In this document: in pieces, positions 1 through 10,002 of the stretch
Layout of the letters: every line of letters begins with the position of its first letter
Position numbering within the stretch: the stretch's first letter is position 1
IMG/VR virus record: IMGVR_UViG_3300025276_000039
Span: 1 to 54,755 of that record
Strand: one strand, 5' to 3'
Length of the DNA: 54,755 nt
Source of the DNA: a virus
The notes under the pieces: generated by a model
The model's database searches: none
What the model saw: the letters and a program-made list of their open reading frames with translations, nothing else
Told to the model about the DNA's origin: nothing
Translations under genes and position numbers: made by a program

Positions 1-389
1 TCCCCATCTATTGTAGAGGTAGTATCTAACTATAACCCATCTATGGTCAAAGTATATGAGGCGGTAAGTTTAGAGGGAAATAATAAAGATTGGACTGCGG
101 AGATAACCAACACGGATCAAACAAGTGCTCTGGCTAATTCTATATGGCAAGAGAAAGAAGGTTTTTATTACGCACCAATCCATCAAGACTCTAATAACAC
201 GGTATCTTACACAGCAACAGCGGACATCACTAAAGTAAATGGAACATCAGAGGTCTTTTCCCTAGGGGTTGTAGACTCAACGAGTACGAATGTAATAACA
301 TTTAAAAACGCTATAAACAATATGTCCTTTCCACTAGGAAATAGTACGGCTTTGTTTAAAGTAGACACCTCTTCAAAGGCATTAGTACC
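1..389. repeat. Terminal redundancy, left copy (assembly closure)
   Basis: Bases 1-389 match 54367-54755 except at five sites: 95 C/G, 102 G/A, 135 T/C, 261 C/T and 267 G/C (left/right copy). It lies inside a coding frame that continues across the join. It is most simply the overlap of a circular or terminally redundant genome, with population variants caught at the two contig ends. Confidence 0.85.
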
Positions 390-630
390 TCTTGTTTTAT
401 TTGCGTCTTCTGTATCAGGAAGAACTACTCTGGTTTGTAACGGTACCGTATCGGGAGTTATTCAAAATGACACGATAGTATTAATAGGAAATTCTCCTAT
501 TGAAGGTGATTCAATTAGGGACTATTATTTAAAAGCAAAGTTCAGTAATAGTATAACAACGCCTCACGAACTTTACGCAATAAACTTTATTTATTCTAAG
601 TCTAACCTACACAACCAGCAAGGTCAGTGA
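1..630 (+). CDS. C-terminal part of giant tail (muzzle-like) protein, 3' portion
   Basis: This is the 3' end of the frame that begins at 49930 and runs off the right edge. Position 1 corresponds to 54367, which is a first codon position in that frame, so joining the ends gives one 1,688-residue protein stopping at TGA 628-630. The ATG at 43 is internal, not a real start. The segment holds about 209 residues of beta-rich, Ser/Thr/Asn-rich sequence with no transmembrane segment. See the entry at 49930 for the functional argument. Continuity is read directly from the sequence; the virion role is inferred from size and neighbours. Confidence 0.8.
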   Translation, partial: SPSIVEVVSNYNPSMVKVYEAVSLEGNNKDWTAEITNTDQTSALANSIWQEKEGFYYAPIHQDSNNTVSYTATADITKVNGTSEVFSLGVVDSTSTNVITFKNAINNMSFPLGNSTALFKVDTSSKALVPLVLFASSVSGRTTLVCNGTVSGVIQNDTIVLIGNSPIEGDSIRDYYLKAKFSNSITTPHELYAINFIYSKSNLHNQQGQ

Positions 631-637
631 TAATCAG

Positions 638-645
638 TACTTTTG
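638..645 (+). promoter_or_regulatory. Bacteroidota-type -7 box (TACTTTTG)
   Basis: TACTTTTG fits TAnnTTTG, the -7 consensus of the Bacteroidota primary sigma factor, in the short gap between the tail gene and the 650 gene. The start codon is only 5 bases downstream and no -33 TTTG is seen at normal spacing, so a leaderless or nearly leaderless transcript would be needed. It could be chance. Confidence 0.4.
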
Positions 646-649
646 TATT

Positions 650-2137
650 ATGAACAATGTTAAGAAATTTTGGGTCGGAGGAGCCTTGAACATGGCAGCA
701 GGGGCTTATGGCGCAATTGCTGGAGGCATTCAAGAAAGAAACGCAAAAAAGAAAATGGCTATGGCTGCTGAAGAGGCGGCCAGTCCTATTAGAAGTCAAG
801 CCGCTAGGCAAAGAGTAGCGAGACAAGAGGGTGACGCACAGGCTTCTATAGACTCAGCACTTAGGGCAGAGGCAACAGCGGCTCAGCAACTCGCTCAATC
901 TGGTGGGTCTAGGGCGTTGGCAGGAAGAACGGCTAGTCTTCAAAGGGCAACCGGTATGTCTACTGATAGAGCCTTAAAACAATTTGGAGACTATGGTGCA
1001 CAATTATCTGCTGCCCAAGACGCGTCTCAAGTCAATCAAATAAACCAAAGACTAGGAGGTAATCTAACTAGACTTCAACGTGCTGCTGATGCCGGTCGTG
1101 CTCAAACCTATGGTGGTATAGCACAAGGTCTTGGTGGACTTGCACAAGTAGCGGGTAGCCTATCAAAGAAAAAGAAGGATAATAATACTGATGTGTCTGG
1201 CAACTCTTTGTTGGGTGATCAAACAGATTCATCTTTAGAGGTTAGCAATATGGCAGAGGGTGTTCCTGGAATTGGTAGTAATAAGAATGCTAATCAAATT
1301 GGTAGTTTTGATATTACCGGAGGAAGAACTCAAACTGTTCAGGACCTAAGAGGTGGTAGTTTTGATATTACCGGAGGAAGAACTCAAACTGTTCAAGATT
1401 TAAGAGGCGCTACGCCTGGAATGAATAGGGCCGCACAGATGATGAGTGAAATAACCCCTCCTCGATCTCCACCTGATCTAAACTTTACAAGTATTACACA
1501 AGAACCTTACGTTCCTCAGATGTTAGAAGAAACTGCCTTCGAGGATTTATCTATTGGAGGGGCAGCATTTAAGGAGAACTTAACAACTCTTCCTGAAATG
1601 GATCTCATAGACTCATCTCTACCTAGAAACACTTTTACCTCAGATAATATAGTTTTAAATCCCGATGGAGGTTATGACTATGTTCGTGAAGGAGGGGAAA
1701 GAAGATTTCCCCAATTAATTAGTCGTTCGCCAAAATATGCAGCGGCAGCAGATCAATCCGTTCAAGACGTTATGATTCCTTTTGATGAGGCTGTAGAAGA
1801 AGAGTTCATGTACGACAGAGGAGGTATGCAACCCACGTCATCAGACGAAGAGGTTGATGCACTAAAGGCTATGCTCAACATGGTCTCTACTATTAAAAAA
1901 GAAGTTAGCCCCAGTGACTTAGAAGAAGAAGTAAGGGAAACGCCAGGAGAATTTGATCACGATGATAACCCTATTGATATCGTTCAAGGAGAAGAGAAGA
2001 TTGGAGAGATGACTGGAGGCGAATATATATTTAATCCGGAACAAGCAGAGATGCTTAAGCAATTATCCAACGAAGGAGACAGTGAACTGCACGAGTTCAT
2101 ACGTAACTTGTTAAGTAAAGAACAATTTAATGGCTGA
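650..2137 (+). CDS. Probable internal/ejection virion protein (495 aa)
   Basis: First of three consecutive genes that resemble the internal-protein set of podoviruses (the role of T7 gp14/15/16 or P22 ejection proteins). The N-terminus (about residues 10-25) is a Gly/Ala-rich apolar stretch followed by a long Ala/Gln/Arg-rich helical region (about 25-165) suited to membrane or coiled-coil packing. A lysine cluster (KKKKD, about 172) precedes a low-complexity linker containing a perfect 18-residue tandem duplication. The C-terminus is acidic and includes the phrase GEMTGGEYIFNPEQAE, a type of ending I recall from other phage virion proteins. The stop overlaps the next gene by 8 bp. The virion role is inferred from position and composition; no enzyme motif is visible. 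Confidence 0.6.
   Translation: MNNVKKFWVGGALNMAAGAYGAIAGGIQERNAKKKMAMAAEEAASPIRSQAARQRVARQEGDAQASIDSALRAEATAAQQLAQSGGSRALAGRTASLQRATGMSTDRALKQFGDYGAQLSAAQDASQVNQINQRLGGNLTRLQRAADAGRAQTYGGIAQGLGGLAQVAGSLSKKKKDNNTDVSGNSLLGDQTDSSLEVSNMAEGVPGIGSNKNANQIGSFDITGGRTQTVQDLRGGSFDITGGRTQTVQDLRGATPGMNRAAQMMSEITPPRSPPDLNFTSITQEPYVPQMLEETAFEDLSIGGAAFKENLTTLPEMDLIDSSLPRNTFTSDNIVLNPDGGYDYVREGGERRFPQLISRSPKYAAAADQSVQDVMIPFDEAVEEEFMYDRGGMQPTSSDEEVDALKAMLNMVSTIKKEVSPSDLEEEVRETPGEFDHDDNPIDIVQGEEKIGEMTGGEYIFNPEQAEMLKQLSNEGDSELHEFIRNLLSKEQFNG
1301..1408 (+). repeat. Two tandem 54-bp units inside the 650 gene
   Basis: Units 1301-1354 and 1355-1408 both encode the 18 residues GSFDITGGRTQTVQDLRG. They differ at a few synonymous positions near the end, so the duplication is not brand new. 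It sits in the linker between the helical N-terminal half and the acidic C-terminal half of the protein. Confidence 0.9.
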
Positions 2138-4124
2138 TACTAGATTTTTTCAATCAACAGCGAGTATGCCCCAGGTAGACTTTGGTGCTATCTACGATAA
2201 CGCTGTTGCTAAAAGAGAGGCACAAGAAAATAGGGAACTAGAGTACATGGACTCTTTTAAAAAGGTAAGGGGAGCATTGACCCCAGGTCTTAAGGACTTA
2301 GGTCAAGGTTATTTCAACAAGATCCAGGACAGTCTTAATGAGGGGGACATGTCCGTAGATGCTAGAAGATATAGGACAGATCTTTACAATCAGTATCAAG
2401 ATGTAATGTCTAGTGGACTTCAGTATACACAGGAGTTAAACAAACGCGAGGCTCGAATTCTTTCTGACCCTTCTAAATATAATAGCCCTGATGTATTGAT
2501 TGCTGATCTAGATGATCTTAGAAATACTGACATCACAGATCTTTCTCAATTAGACAATCAACTCGCTACCCTTCCTCAATTAAATAAATACAAAAGATTT
2601 AATGTTCCCACCGCTAATGTGATGGATATATCTAGTGAGTTTAAAAGGACAGTAAATGAGAATCTGTTTAGGGACCAGGACACAGGTATAATTGATCTTG
2701 ATAAATTAAAATCTACACAGGCTACATTTCTACAAACAAGGAATCTAGATACTGAGGATCTGGAAGGGGTATATGCTGCGGCATTATCTCATCAGGGTCT
2801 TTTAACTAATACAGCGTCAGATATTGGATTGATCAGAGAGTATGCTAAGGATCCAGAAAAAGCAAAAGGCTTAATAGAATACTATGGAGATCTTTTCGGT
2901 GCTACCTACAGGTCTCAAGTAGAAATGGATGAAAGAACAGCGGCAGAAAACAAAGCAAAACAAAAAGCGCTAGCCGATGCAGAAAGTGTTTTTGGTTATC
3001 AAGTACCTGAGAACAATACTATTCCCCTTACTCCTGCAAGAACACTGAAAAAAGGCACAAACTTTGTCGATACAAAAGTTAAAGCACCTAGGGGGTTTGC
3101 AAACAATATAGCGTTCATTACAAACATAAAAGGTAATAGTCCTGCTTACGAGGACGACAAAGGTGTTAAGAAAACTATTGAAAGTATAGGTTTAGATACA
3201 GAAGGAAATTCTATTGTAAAAATAACGTATGATCAGAAGATCGAGACAAACAATTTTGATAAAGAAAACTATAAAGTAACGGAGGTTGTTCCTTGGGAAC
3301 AAATCAAAAATCAGGGTTGGAATAACGAGGGGCAAATTCAGAGAATAATAAACACATACGATGATATGCAGAACCGGTTTGCAAATCTAGATCCATCAAC
3401 CTTAGCCTCATTCCGACCACTAGATCCGAATGATCCTAGAAACAAACCAAGGCCAGGTGAAGTAATGGAGAGCGTGAGTGAGGAAGTAGTGAAGACTATA
3501 GACCCAGAAGAAACTCAAGTAAGGCCATTAGATCCTCGTATGCCAATGGATGTGAATGACCCTAATTATCAACCAACGAATCCAATAGGTGGGCCACAAT
3601 CAGCAATGGAACAAATATTTGGTGGACTTACAATGGATATTCCTAGCGTCAGTTCTCCCTCAGATAATACAAATCCTGATTTAAGTCCTGAACTTAGGGG
3701 GGCTTCTGAGGTTGAGGAAGAAACAGTAGTAACAACAGATCCATTACCAAGAAGAGAAGTAGAAGCCACTGAGGTAAGTGAGACAGAAGTGGTAGAGGAT
3801 GATGGCAAAGATCGTACTCTTGTTGATCGACAATACGAAGAGCAAGACAAGATTAAGGCGTTACCAAATACGGAAGAAGTTTACAACGATATACGGAATG
3901 TTTCTGAAATCGTAGAAGAATTGGACTCTGCTGTAGGTTTAGATTATGGGGATCAACCAGAGGTTAGTGTCACCATGATGACAACTGAAGCCTTACAAGA
4001 TTTAGTAGACCGAAAAGTAATTGATCTAGGAAAATATTCACCGGAAGAGTTTAAGGAATTAATCTCAACCTACATGGATGAGTATCCGTTGTTCTTTAAC
4101 GGAATGGAATTAGTTCAAGTTTAA
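2130..4124 (+). CDS. Probable internal virion protein (664 aa)
   Basis: Second of the three internal-protein candidates. Its ATG lies inside the end of the upstream gene (8-bp overlap), which suggests translational coupling. The N-terminal 290 residues are predicted helical and charged, with repeated aspartate/leucine patterns. The central part (about 300-430) looks more beta-like. Residues about 430-580 form a Pro/Glu/Asp/Val-rich, probably disordered linker, and a small acidic helical tail follows. There is no signal peptide, membrane segment or recognised catalytic motif. I do not recognise a family; the virion assignment comes from its place between two similar genes and after the tail protein. 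Confidence 0.55.
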   Translation: MADTRFFQSTASMPQVDFGAIYDNAVAKREAQENRELEYMDSFKKVRGALTPGLKDLGQGYFNKIQDSLNEGDMSVDARRYRTDLYNQYQDVMSSGLQYTQELNKREARILSDPSKYNSPDVLIADLDDLRNTDITDLSQLDNQLATLPQLNKYKRFNVPTANVMDISSEFKRTVNENLFRDQDTGIIDLDKLKSTQATFLQTRNLDTEDLEGVYAAALSHQGLLTNTASDIGLIREYAKDPEKAKGLIEYYGDLFGATYRSQVEMDERTAAENKAKQKALADAESVFGYQVPENNTIPLTPARTLKKGTNFVDTKVKAPRGFANNIAFITNIKGNSPAYEDDKGVKKTIESIGLDTEGNSIVKITYDQKIETNNFDKENYKVTEVVPWEQIKNQGWNNEGQIQRIINTYDDMQNRFANLDPSTLASFRPLDPNDPRNKPRPGEVMESVSEEVVKTIDPEETQVRPLDPRMPMDVNDPNYQPTNPIGGPQSAMEQIFGGLTMDIPSVSSPSDNTNPDLSPELRGASEVEEETVVTTDPLPRREVEATEVSETEVVEDDGKDRTLVDRQYEEQDKIKALPNTEEVYNDIRNVSEIVEELDSAVGLDYGDQPEVSVTMMTTEALQDLVDRKVIDLGKYSPEEFKELISTYMDEYPLFFNGMELVQV

Positions 4125-4136
4125 AATTCATATAAG

Positions 4137-7100
4137 ATGACCGAAGGAGAATTAAAACAATTAGAGGCTGCATACAAGAATGATGTATCACTGGAACAGG
4201 TCAAGCAAGCCCTCATAGATGGTGGGCAAGAGCAAGGGATTCCACAAGTAGAGGATTTCTACAAAAAAAAAAAAGACTTTGGAGTCGAAGATTCAGTCTC
4301 AACCTCGGTCGATTCATACTCACTGTCCAACTTGCCAGTGTCGATCGCAGCCCAACAACTCCCCGATAACTTTGAAGAGCAGGCTGAAGCGAATCCTTCG
4401 CTGGCTAAGAGGAATGGAATAGTAGAGGATGTACTAGGTACGGTATCTGATGACCCTTCTGAGGGGAAGAGTACATGGATGATCGTAGATAAAAATCCAA
4501 ACGAGTTACAGCGGTTATGGAATAGAGGGAATTCAAGAGGTAGACTTGCTGCTGAGATGGCAGCAACATATCCCGACCTAGAAAATATAGCGTATTTTAA
4601 CGCTATCCTAAAAAGGGACGCACCTAAAGAATCAGATGTTTTAAAATTAAACCAGGACACTCATCCTATTGCTTCTTTCGTTTTAGACGTGGCAACCATG
4701 CTGCCTGAAAGTCTTTTCTCAAGTTTCTCTGCTCCTGAAATAACCATTCCTGCGGCACTAACCGGGGGCGCTGCTGGTTCTGTTATACCTTTCTTTGGGA
4801 CAGTAGGGGGTGCGCTGGCAGGTTTCTTTGGCACAGGATCAGGGGCCACGGAGTATACTGGATCTTTCTTTGAGGCACTACAAGAGTCAGGGGTAGATAT
4901 TACCGATGAGGATCAATTACGTGATGTTCTTTTTAAGCAGACTCCAGAGGGTGAGGCTAAACTTAAAGAGGCTAAAGAAAAAGGCTTGGAGAAAGGAATA
5001 CCTGTTGGTCTTCTTGATGGAATAACAGCGGGACGAGGTGGTCAGTTTATTAAGAGCGCCATGAAAAAAGGAACATCCTTGACCACAGCAACGGCTAAAG
5101 AGATTGGATTTGACTCAGCACTAGGTGCAGGAGGAGAGGCTATAGGAACCGCAGCCCAGGGCAAAGACATAAACATGAGAGAAGTATTGTTAGAGGCTGC
5201 CGCAGGCCCCTTCACAGGAGCGCCAGGGGCTATCTACAATTACTATGCTACGCAGGCACTTACTCCAGGTGAAAGAAACTATTCTAAGTGGGCAGGTACA
5301 CAAGATAGTGACATGCTAAATAAAAGTATGGCGGTGTCTTTAGCCGTTGACAATGGTCGCATTGGGATCCTTGACACTAAGATTAAAGACATTAAAAAAA
5401 CCTTAAAGAAACCGGATCAATCCAGAACAATTAAGAAGGCTCTTCAAAGAGATCTTAACCAACTCACTAATCAAAAGTATACTTCTCTTTTAGAAATACA
5501 ACAACAGTTAGTCGGGTTAGACGAAAAGATATTTGCTCAGGCATCAGAATTAACTCAAAGCATTTTTGAAAATGTCGCTGTACTTAGAGACAACAGAGAC
5601 AATAAAGACTTTGGCCCAACAGAAAAGGCCGCTGTAGAAAATCAGTTAGACGAACTAGGTACTGCTTTAACTAAATTAATTAATGAGAACGCAACCAGCC
5701 GACAAGCAACTGTATTTAGTGCAGGAAGTACAACGGAGGAGGAAGCATTACAGGAAAAATCTGGAGAACTAAAGAGCGAGGAAGTAACAGAAAAAATATA
5801 TAAAGATTTTATAGACACAGGCAATGTTTCAGAAGGAGTTATCTCTTCTATTGCAGATAAGTTTATAAATAATGAAGTTCTTACAGATCAAGAAAGGGCT
5901 ATTTATTCAGAAAAAGGTAGAGAAATTGAAGCAAAAATAAAGATAAAATCAGAAGAAAAAATAAACTCTACGGCTAGTAATATAATAAAAGATCGTCAAC
6001 CTAATAGAGACATAGAGGTTGATACACTAGAAGAGTCTAGGAATAGATTTAAAAACGATGGGTATCTAAATTTATTTGACCCTGGTGATATGGCTGTTTT
6101 ATTTGGGGAGATGGAAAACCTTAGCCCTGGAGATAGAGTAGAAGTACAGAAGATGATACTAGCATCTGAAGCATTCAAGTCTTTAAACCCTAATGCTGAT
6201 ACGTTTATAATTGGATTTACAGAGGACGGATATAAAAAAGGCGCTAAAGCCAGTGGTTTTGGAAACGTAGAGGGGACTGCTGGTGTTACTAGTACTACCA
6301 AAGCAGATGGAACTAGAGGAGTTGGTAATAAAATTATACAGTTATTAGGTAACAAAATTCAAAGAAAAAAATCAGATCGAATAGCATATAAGACGGCCTA
6401 TCATGAAGTCATGCACCAGGTCTTTGCTGATTATTTTGACTCTAATCCTGTAGATTTTAATCAGTTTAGAAAATTAATTGTTAATCGACTGAAGAGATCT
6501 GATGTTAAAGAACTGAATGAATTTGCGGAAAGATATAAGGAAAGATCCGGAGGCGCTTACAAGTCTGAAGAGTTCATGGTAGAGTTAGCCGCTAAGATAG
6601 GAGGGAGACAGATTGAATTTTCTCCTTCATTCTTAGAAGAAATAAGAGCATTTTTAAATAACATCATACGAAAGATTACTAATAATAGAGTACAGTTGTT
6701 TGAAGATGCTGGACTTGCAAAGGATATAGAAGGTTATCTTACTGGTGTTACTGAGGCTATACGTACCGGTTCCGATTTAAGAAAAGTAAAAACAGCGGAA
6801 AGATTAAAGTCCGATAGGTTTAAAAGAACTTCTGAAAGGGTGGATGTCAACATAGATCCTGAGACTCAAGAAGAAACATTTAGAGTTACTGAATCCAGAA
6901 ATGTAGAAGGACGACCTGATCCGGAGAGTTACGAGAGACAGAAAAATATACTTGAACCTATTACTGAATGGATAAGATCTAAGTCTAACATTACCTTAAA
7001 AGAGTTTGAGAAAAAACTAGGTACAAGATTAAGAGGAGCGGATAGAAAAGTAGTCCAGGCTCAAGAGGTTGCTACTTCTATGATTGAACCTATTAAGAAT

Positions 7101-9947
7101 CGTTTATATCTTGCTTCTCTTCGAATAAAAAAAGCCGTAAGTAAATTATCCCAGGAAGATCAAAAGCGGATATTAGATTTGACAAACGAATACTATTTTT
7201 CTAAGAGTAGTGAGGCACAAACTAAAGCGCTTCAAGAAATTATACTTGATAATGAAAATATAGCACAGGACATTCAGTTACTTAAATTTCTACTTGAGGA
7301 TCAACAAAAGAAAATCCTGAACAATCCTGCTTTTGATTCCTTAAGTGAGGACTTATTGCAAACAATTAAGGATAGCGTGGGTGAATATGGTGTTCGATCA
7401 TATAGAATATTTACAGACCCTAATTTTAAAATAGATCCTGAACAGCGAAAGATTGCTAAAGAAGATTTAATACAACAAAAATTGTTTGAACTTCGAGAAA
7501 AAATATTAGATGGTGACGAGGAGGCGATAGCAGCAATCAGGGAATATTTTGAAACTGACCCGAATCTAAAAGAGATTATGGATCAAATAGAGATTGATCC
7601 TACAGGTGAATTTGATACTGTAGGGGCAATTGCCATTACCGAATATCTTAATAGTAATGAGGTAAAAAAATCTATACAGCGAGATGTAAATAGGACCTTA
7701 AAATATTACGATGATGTTGCAAACAATAGGGCCAAAATAAAAAAAGGATATACTGGGGATCCTGATATGGCTCAGGTTCGAGTTAAGGGTAAGAACTTAA
7801 TGAGAAGACAAGATCTTCCTGAGTCATTAAGAAAGATGATGGGCGAGGAAGATAACGCGTATGTTAGAATGGTGACCTCTGTTACTAACATAGCACAGAT
7901 GAACGCAAACTTTACGATGATATATAAATTGAATGAGATATCTCGTGAAAGCGGAATGGGTCCTATGATATTGCGTCCTATGGAGTATAGTCCTATGAGG
8001 CAAGTATCGAATAATCCAGAAATAGTTTTAACTCCAGATAATTTAACAGGTTTTGCAATAACCTTAGGCTTAATTGATTCTGACATGAACGTACAGGATC
8101 TCATGAAGCAACAAGGATTTAAAGATATCAGACAGGCTCAAGATTTTATCCTTGATTTTTTCCAAGATAACTATACAGTTGTAAACGACAAGAGATCTCC
8201 CATGGATGGTAAGGCTGTCTCAAATGAATTCTTGAGCATGGTTAAACAAACACCTATGTATCAGGCAAATGGTGATGATTTAAAAAGCAACCTTCTGCAA
8301 GGTTATTATAATACTTTATTACAAATGCGAAAGGTTAGGGTGCTTTACAACCTACCTACCTGGAGAAAGAATATAATGGGGGGATGGTACTTCCTTGGCG
8401 CTAACGGTATTTTTGGTTACAACCAGCAGCGAGGTGGGTTTACTGTAATGAAGGATCTTAAAAACAGATTAAAGAAAATCAAAACTGGAGAGACTGATCC
8501 TGAAATAGAGGTGTTGCTTGAGAAGGTTGGTGAGTTAGGCTTGCTCGGTGCTTCTTTAAACGCGGCCTTAGTAGGAGACATAAACGACTCGTATTATGAC
8601 ATGGGATCTGGAGGAGATCCTAATACTGCATGGGCTTGGTTGCCTAAGTACCTTCAAGAAACACAAAAAAAATTAGGCACTAAGTCTTCTCGTATTGCTT
8701 ATCAGTATGGTTTTATAGATGACTATACAAAACTTATTGCTTACCTATCTAAAAGAGAAAACTTTGCCAAACGATTAACATCTAACCCTGAAGGTAAATC
8801 ATACAGCGAATTAACTGCCCCTCAACAGCAGGAAGTAGACATCGCTGTAGTGGAAAGGATCAAACAAAATTTTCCTACCATGTCTAGGATTAGTCCAATG
8901 TTTAGGAATATAATGTCGTTACCATTCGGAGACTTCTTATCATTTCGAGTAGAAGCATTTCGAAGTTTCTTTTCAATCTATTTAAATGCAATCAACGATC
9001 TAAAGGAAGGTATAAGTAATAACAACCTTACGGAATCACAACGTAATGCTTTTATGCTTGATGGATTTAGATCTTTATCTATGGGTATAGCGATGTCAAC
9101 AATGTCTGCGTCAGGATATAAATTTATTCTTAACCAATTCTTGGATGACGAAGAAGATATAGAATTGTCAGATGATGTAAGGGGTGTTAACTATGTTCTT
9201 CCTCCTTGGATGGTGGGTTCTAATATCATGCCAGTATCCATGAAGGAAGATGGAACTATGAGGTTTATAAATATAAGTTCTGAAGATCCTTATGATGAAA
9301 TGCAAGGGCTTATTTACGGTAGAAAAGGAATTTCTAGGAGCGAAAGTTTAATCTCTATAGGCAGGGATTTTTCAGATCCTAACCTTGCTGTTAGTTTATT
9401 AACTAATCTTATTAAAGGTCAGAACTCCTATGGTGCACCTATAGTTCGTAATCAGGATGCAACATGGTTTAACAGATGGATCATAGGTAGTACTCTAAGT
9501 GATTGGTCAAGTGCTTATGGGTCTTATATATTTAAAGAAATGTTTATCCCACCAAACATTAACTACGTATCGAAACAGGTTCGTAAACGACTCAAGGAAG
9601 CAGAAGAAAACCCTGATGCACAATTAGACCCTATCTCAACAGCGTTACAACTAGGCACATCCCTTGTATTTAGAGACTACCCTGTTAATATTGGCAAACA
9701 GTTTTATTATAACCTAGAGGATCAAAACTTTTTTACTCCGTATTCGGATTTATCTAAACGAGAAAAGTTCAACAGAAAAGTTAGGCTTAATGAAATCAAA
9801 ACAGCATATGATTTTATAAGAAGATATGGAAATAAAAATAATAACGTGGATATAATTCGATCGGCTTCCAGGAGTATAAAAAATAAATTTAGAAAGAGCA
9901 GAGCAGAGCAGTTGTATCTCCTGTATGATATGGATTTGCCAGAATAA
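4137..9947 (+). CDS. Giant internal virion protein with zincin (HExxH) motif (1,936 aa)
   Basis: Largest gene of the genome and the last of the internal-protein trio, in the place where podoviruses keep their largest ejected protein. The N-terminus is short-helical and acidic. A glycine-rich apolar region at about 200-240 could insert in a membrane. At residues 756-760 there is HEVMH, a zinc metalloprotease signature, with acidic candidates for a third ligand at about 811-816 (EEFMVE). Long helical regions follow, and a late segment near residue 1,400 (NLPTWRKNIMGGWYF) resembles phrases in phage polyvalent/ejection proteins. Lytic-transglycosylase motifs were not seen. Likely injected with DNA, where the protease could process virion or host targets. 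Protease activity and ejection are inferences. Confidence 0.6.
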   Translation: MTEGELKQLEAAYKNDVSLEQVKQALIDGGQEQGIPQVEDFYKKKKDFGVEDSVSTSVDSYSLSNLPVSIAAQQLPDNFEEQAEANPSLAKRNGIVEDVLGTVSDDPSEGKSTWMIVDKNPNELQRLWNRGNSRGRLAAEMAATYPDLENIAYFNAILKRDAPKESDVLKLNQDTHPIASFVLDVATMLPESLFSSFSAPEITIPAALTGGAAGSVIPFFGTVGGALAGFFGTGSGATEYTGSFFEALQESGVDITDEDQLRDVLFKQTPEGEAKLKEAKEKGLEKGIPVGLLDGITAGRGGQFIKSAMKKGTSLTTATAKEIGFDSALGAGGEAIGTAAQGKDINMREVLLEAAAGPFTGAPGAIYNYYATQALTPGERNYSKWAGTQDSDMLNKSMAVSLAVDNGRIGILDTKIKDIKKTLKKPDQSRTIKKALQRDLNQLTNQKYTSLLEIQQQLVGLDEKIFAQASELTQSIFENVAVLRDNRDNKDFGPTEKAAVENQLDELGTALTKLINENATSRQATVFSAGSTTEEEALQEKSGELKSEEVTEKIYKDFIDTGNVSEGVISSIADKFINNEVLTDQERAIYSEKGREIEAKIKIKSEEKINSTASNIIKDRQPNRDIEVDTLEESRNRFKNDGYLNLFDPGDMAVLFGEMENLSPGDRVEVQKMILASEAFKSLNPNADTFIIGFTEDGYKKGAKASGFGNVEGTAGVTSTTKADGTRGVGNKIIQLLGNKIQRKKSDRIAYKTAYHEVMHQVFADYFDSNPVDFNQFRKLIVNRLKRSDVKELNEFAERYKERSGGAYKSEEFMVELAAKIGGRQIEFSPSFLEEIRAFLNNIIRKITNNRVQLFEDAGLAKDIEGYLTGVTEAIRTGSDLRKVKTAERLKSDRFKRTSERVDVNIDPETQEETFRVTESRNVEGRPDPESYERQKNILEPITEWIRSKSNITLKEFEKKLGTRLRGADRKVVQAQEVATSMIEPIKNRLYLASLRIKKAVSKLSQEDQKRILDLTNEYYFSKSSEAQTKALQEIILDNENIAQDIQLLKFLLEDQQKKILNNPAFDSLSEDLLQTIKDSVGEYGVRSYRIFTDPNFKIDPEQRKIAKEDLIQQKLFELREKILDGDEEAIAAIREYFETDPNLKEIMDQIEIDPTGEFDTVGAIAITEYLNSNEVKKSIQRDVNRTLKYYDDVANNRAKIKKGYTGDPDMAQVRVKGKNLMRRQDLPESLRKMMGEEDNAYVRMVTSVTNIAQMNANFTMIYKLNEISRESGMGPMILRPMEYSPMRQVSNNPEIVLTPDNLTGFAITLGLIDSDMNVQDLMKQQGFKDIRQAQDFILDFFQDNYTVVNDKRSPMDGKAVSNEFLSMVKQTPMYQANGDDLKSNLLQGYYNTLLQMRKVRVLYNLPTWRKNIMGGWYFLGANGIFGYNQQRGGFTVMKDLKNRLKKIKTGETDPEIEVLLEKVGELGLLGASLNAALVGDINDSYYDMGSGGDPNTAWAWLPKYLQETQKKLGTKSSRIAYQYGFIDDYTKLIAYLSKRENFAKRLTSNPEGKSYSELTAPQQQEVDIAVVERIKQNFPTMSRISPMFRNIMSLPFGDFLSFRVEAFRSFFSIYLNAINDLKEGISNNNLTESQRNAFMLDGFRSLSMGIAMSTMSASGYKFILNQFLDDEEDIELSDDVRGVNYVLPPWMVGSNIMPVSMKEDGTMRFINISSEDPYDEMQGLIYGRKGISRSESLISIGRDFSDPNLAVSLLTNLIKGQNSYGAPIVRNQDATWFNRWIIGSTLSDWSSAYGSYIFKEMFIPPNINYVSKQVRKRLKEAEENPDAQLDPISTALQLGTSLVFRDYPVNIGKQFYYNLEDQNFFTPYSDLSKREKFNRKVRLNEIKTAYDFIRRYGNKNNNVDIIRSASRSIKNKFRKSRAEQLYLLYDMDLPE

Positions 9948-9968
9948 TTCAGATAATTATTTTTAATT
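9943..9968 (+). terminator. AT-rich stem-loop with T-tract after the 1,936-aa gene
   Basis: AATAATT (9943-9949) can pair with AATTATT (9955-9961) around a 5-base loop, followed by a T-rich tract. It overlaps the stop codon of the giant gene. The stem is all A-T, so as an intrinsic terminator it would be weak. Confidence 0.35.
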
Positions 9969-9977
9969 AAATGGTAA

Positions 9978-9985
9978 TACCTTTG
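9978..9985 (+). promoter_or_regulatory. Bacteroidota-type -7 box (TACCTTTG)
   Basis: TACCTTTG matches TAnnTTTG and lies 17 bases before the 10003 start codon. AATTAA sits 7 bases upstream of the box, as it does near two other boxes in this genome. It would drive the membrane protein/spanin pair. Confidence 0.55.
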
Positions 9986-10002
9986 CAGTATACAAACCAT
10001 TT

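Noticed and set aside
1-389. Direct terminal repeat used for packaging
   Set aside because: It lies inside an open gene and the copies differ at five sites, so it is better explained as assembly overlap of a circular or permuted genome.
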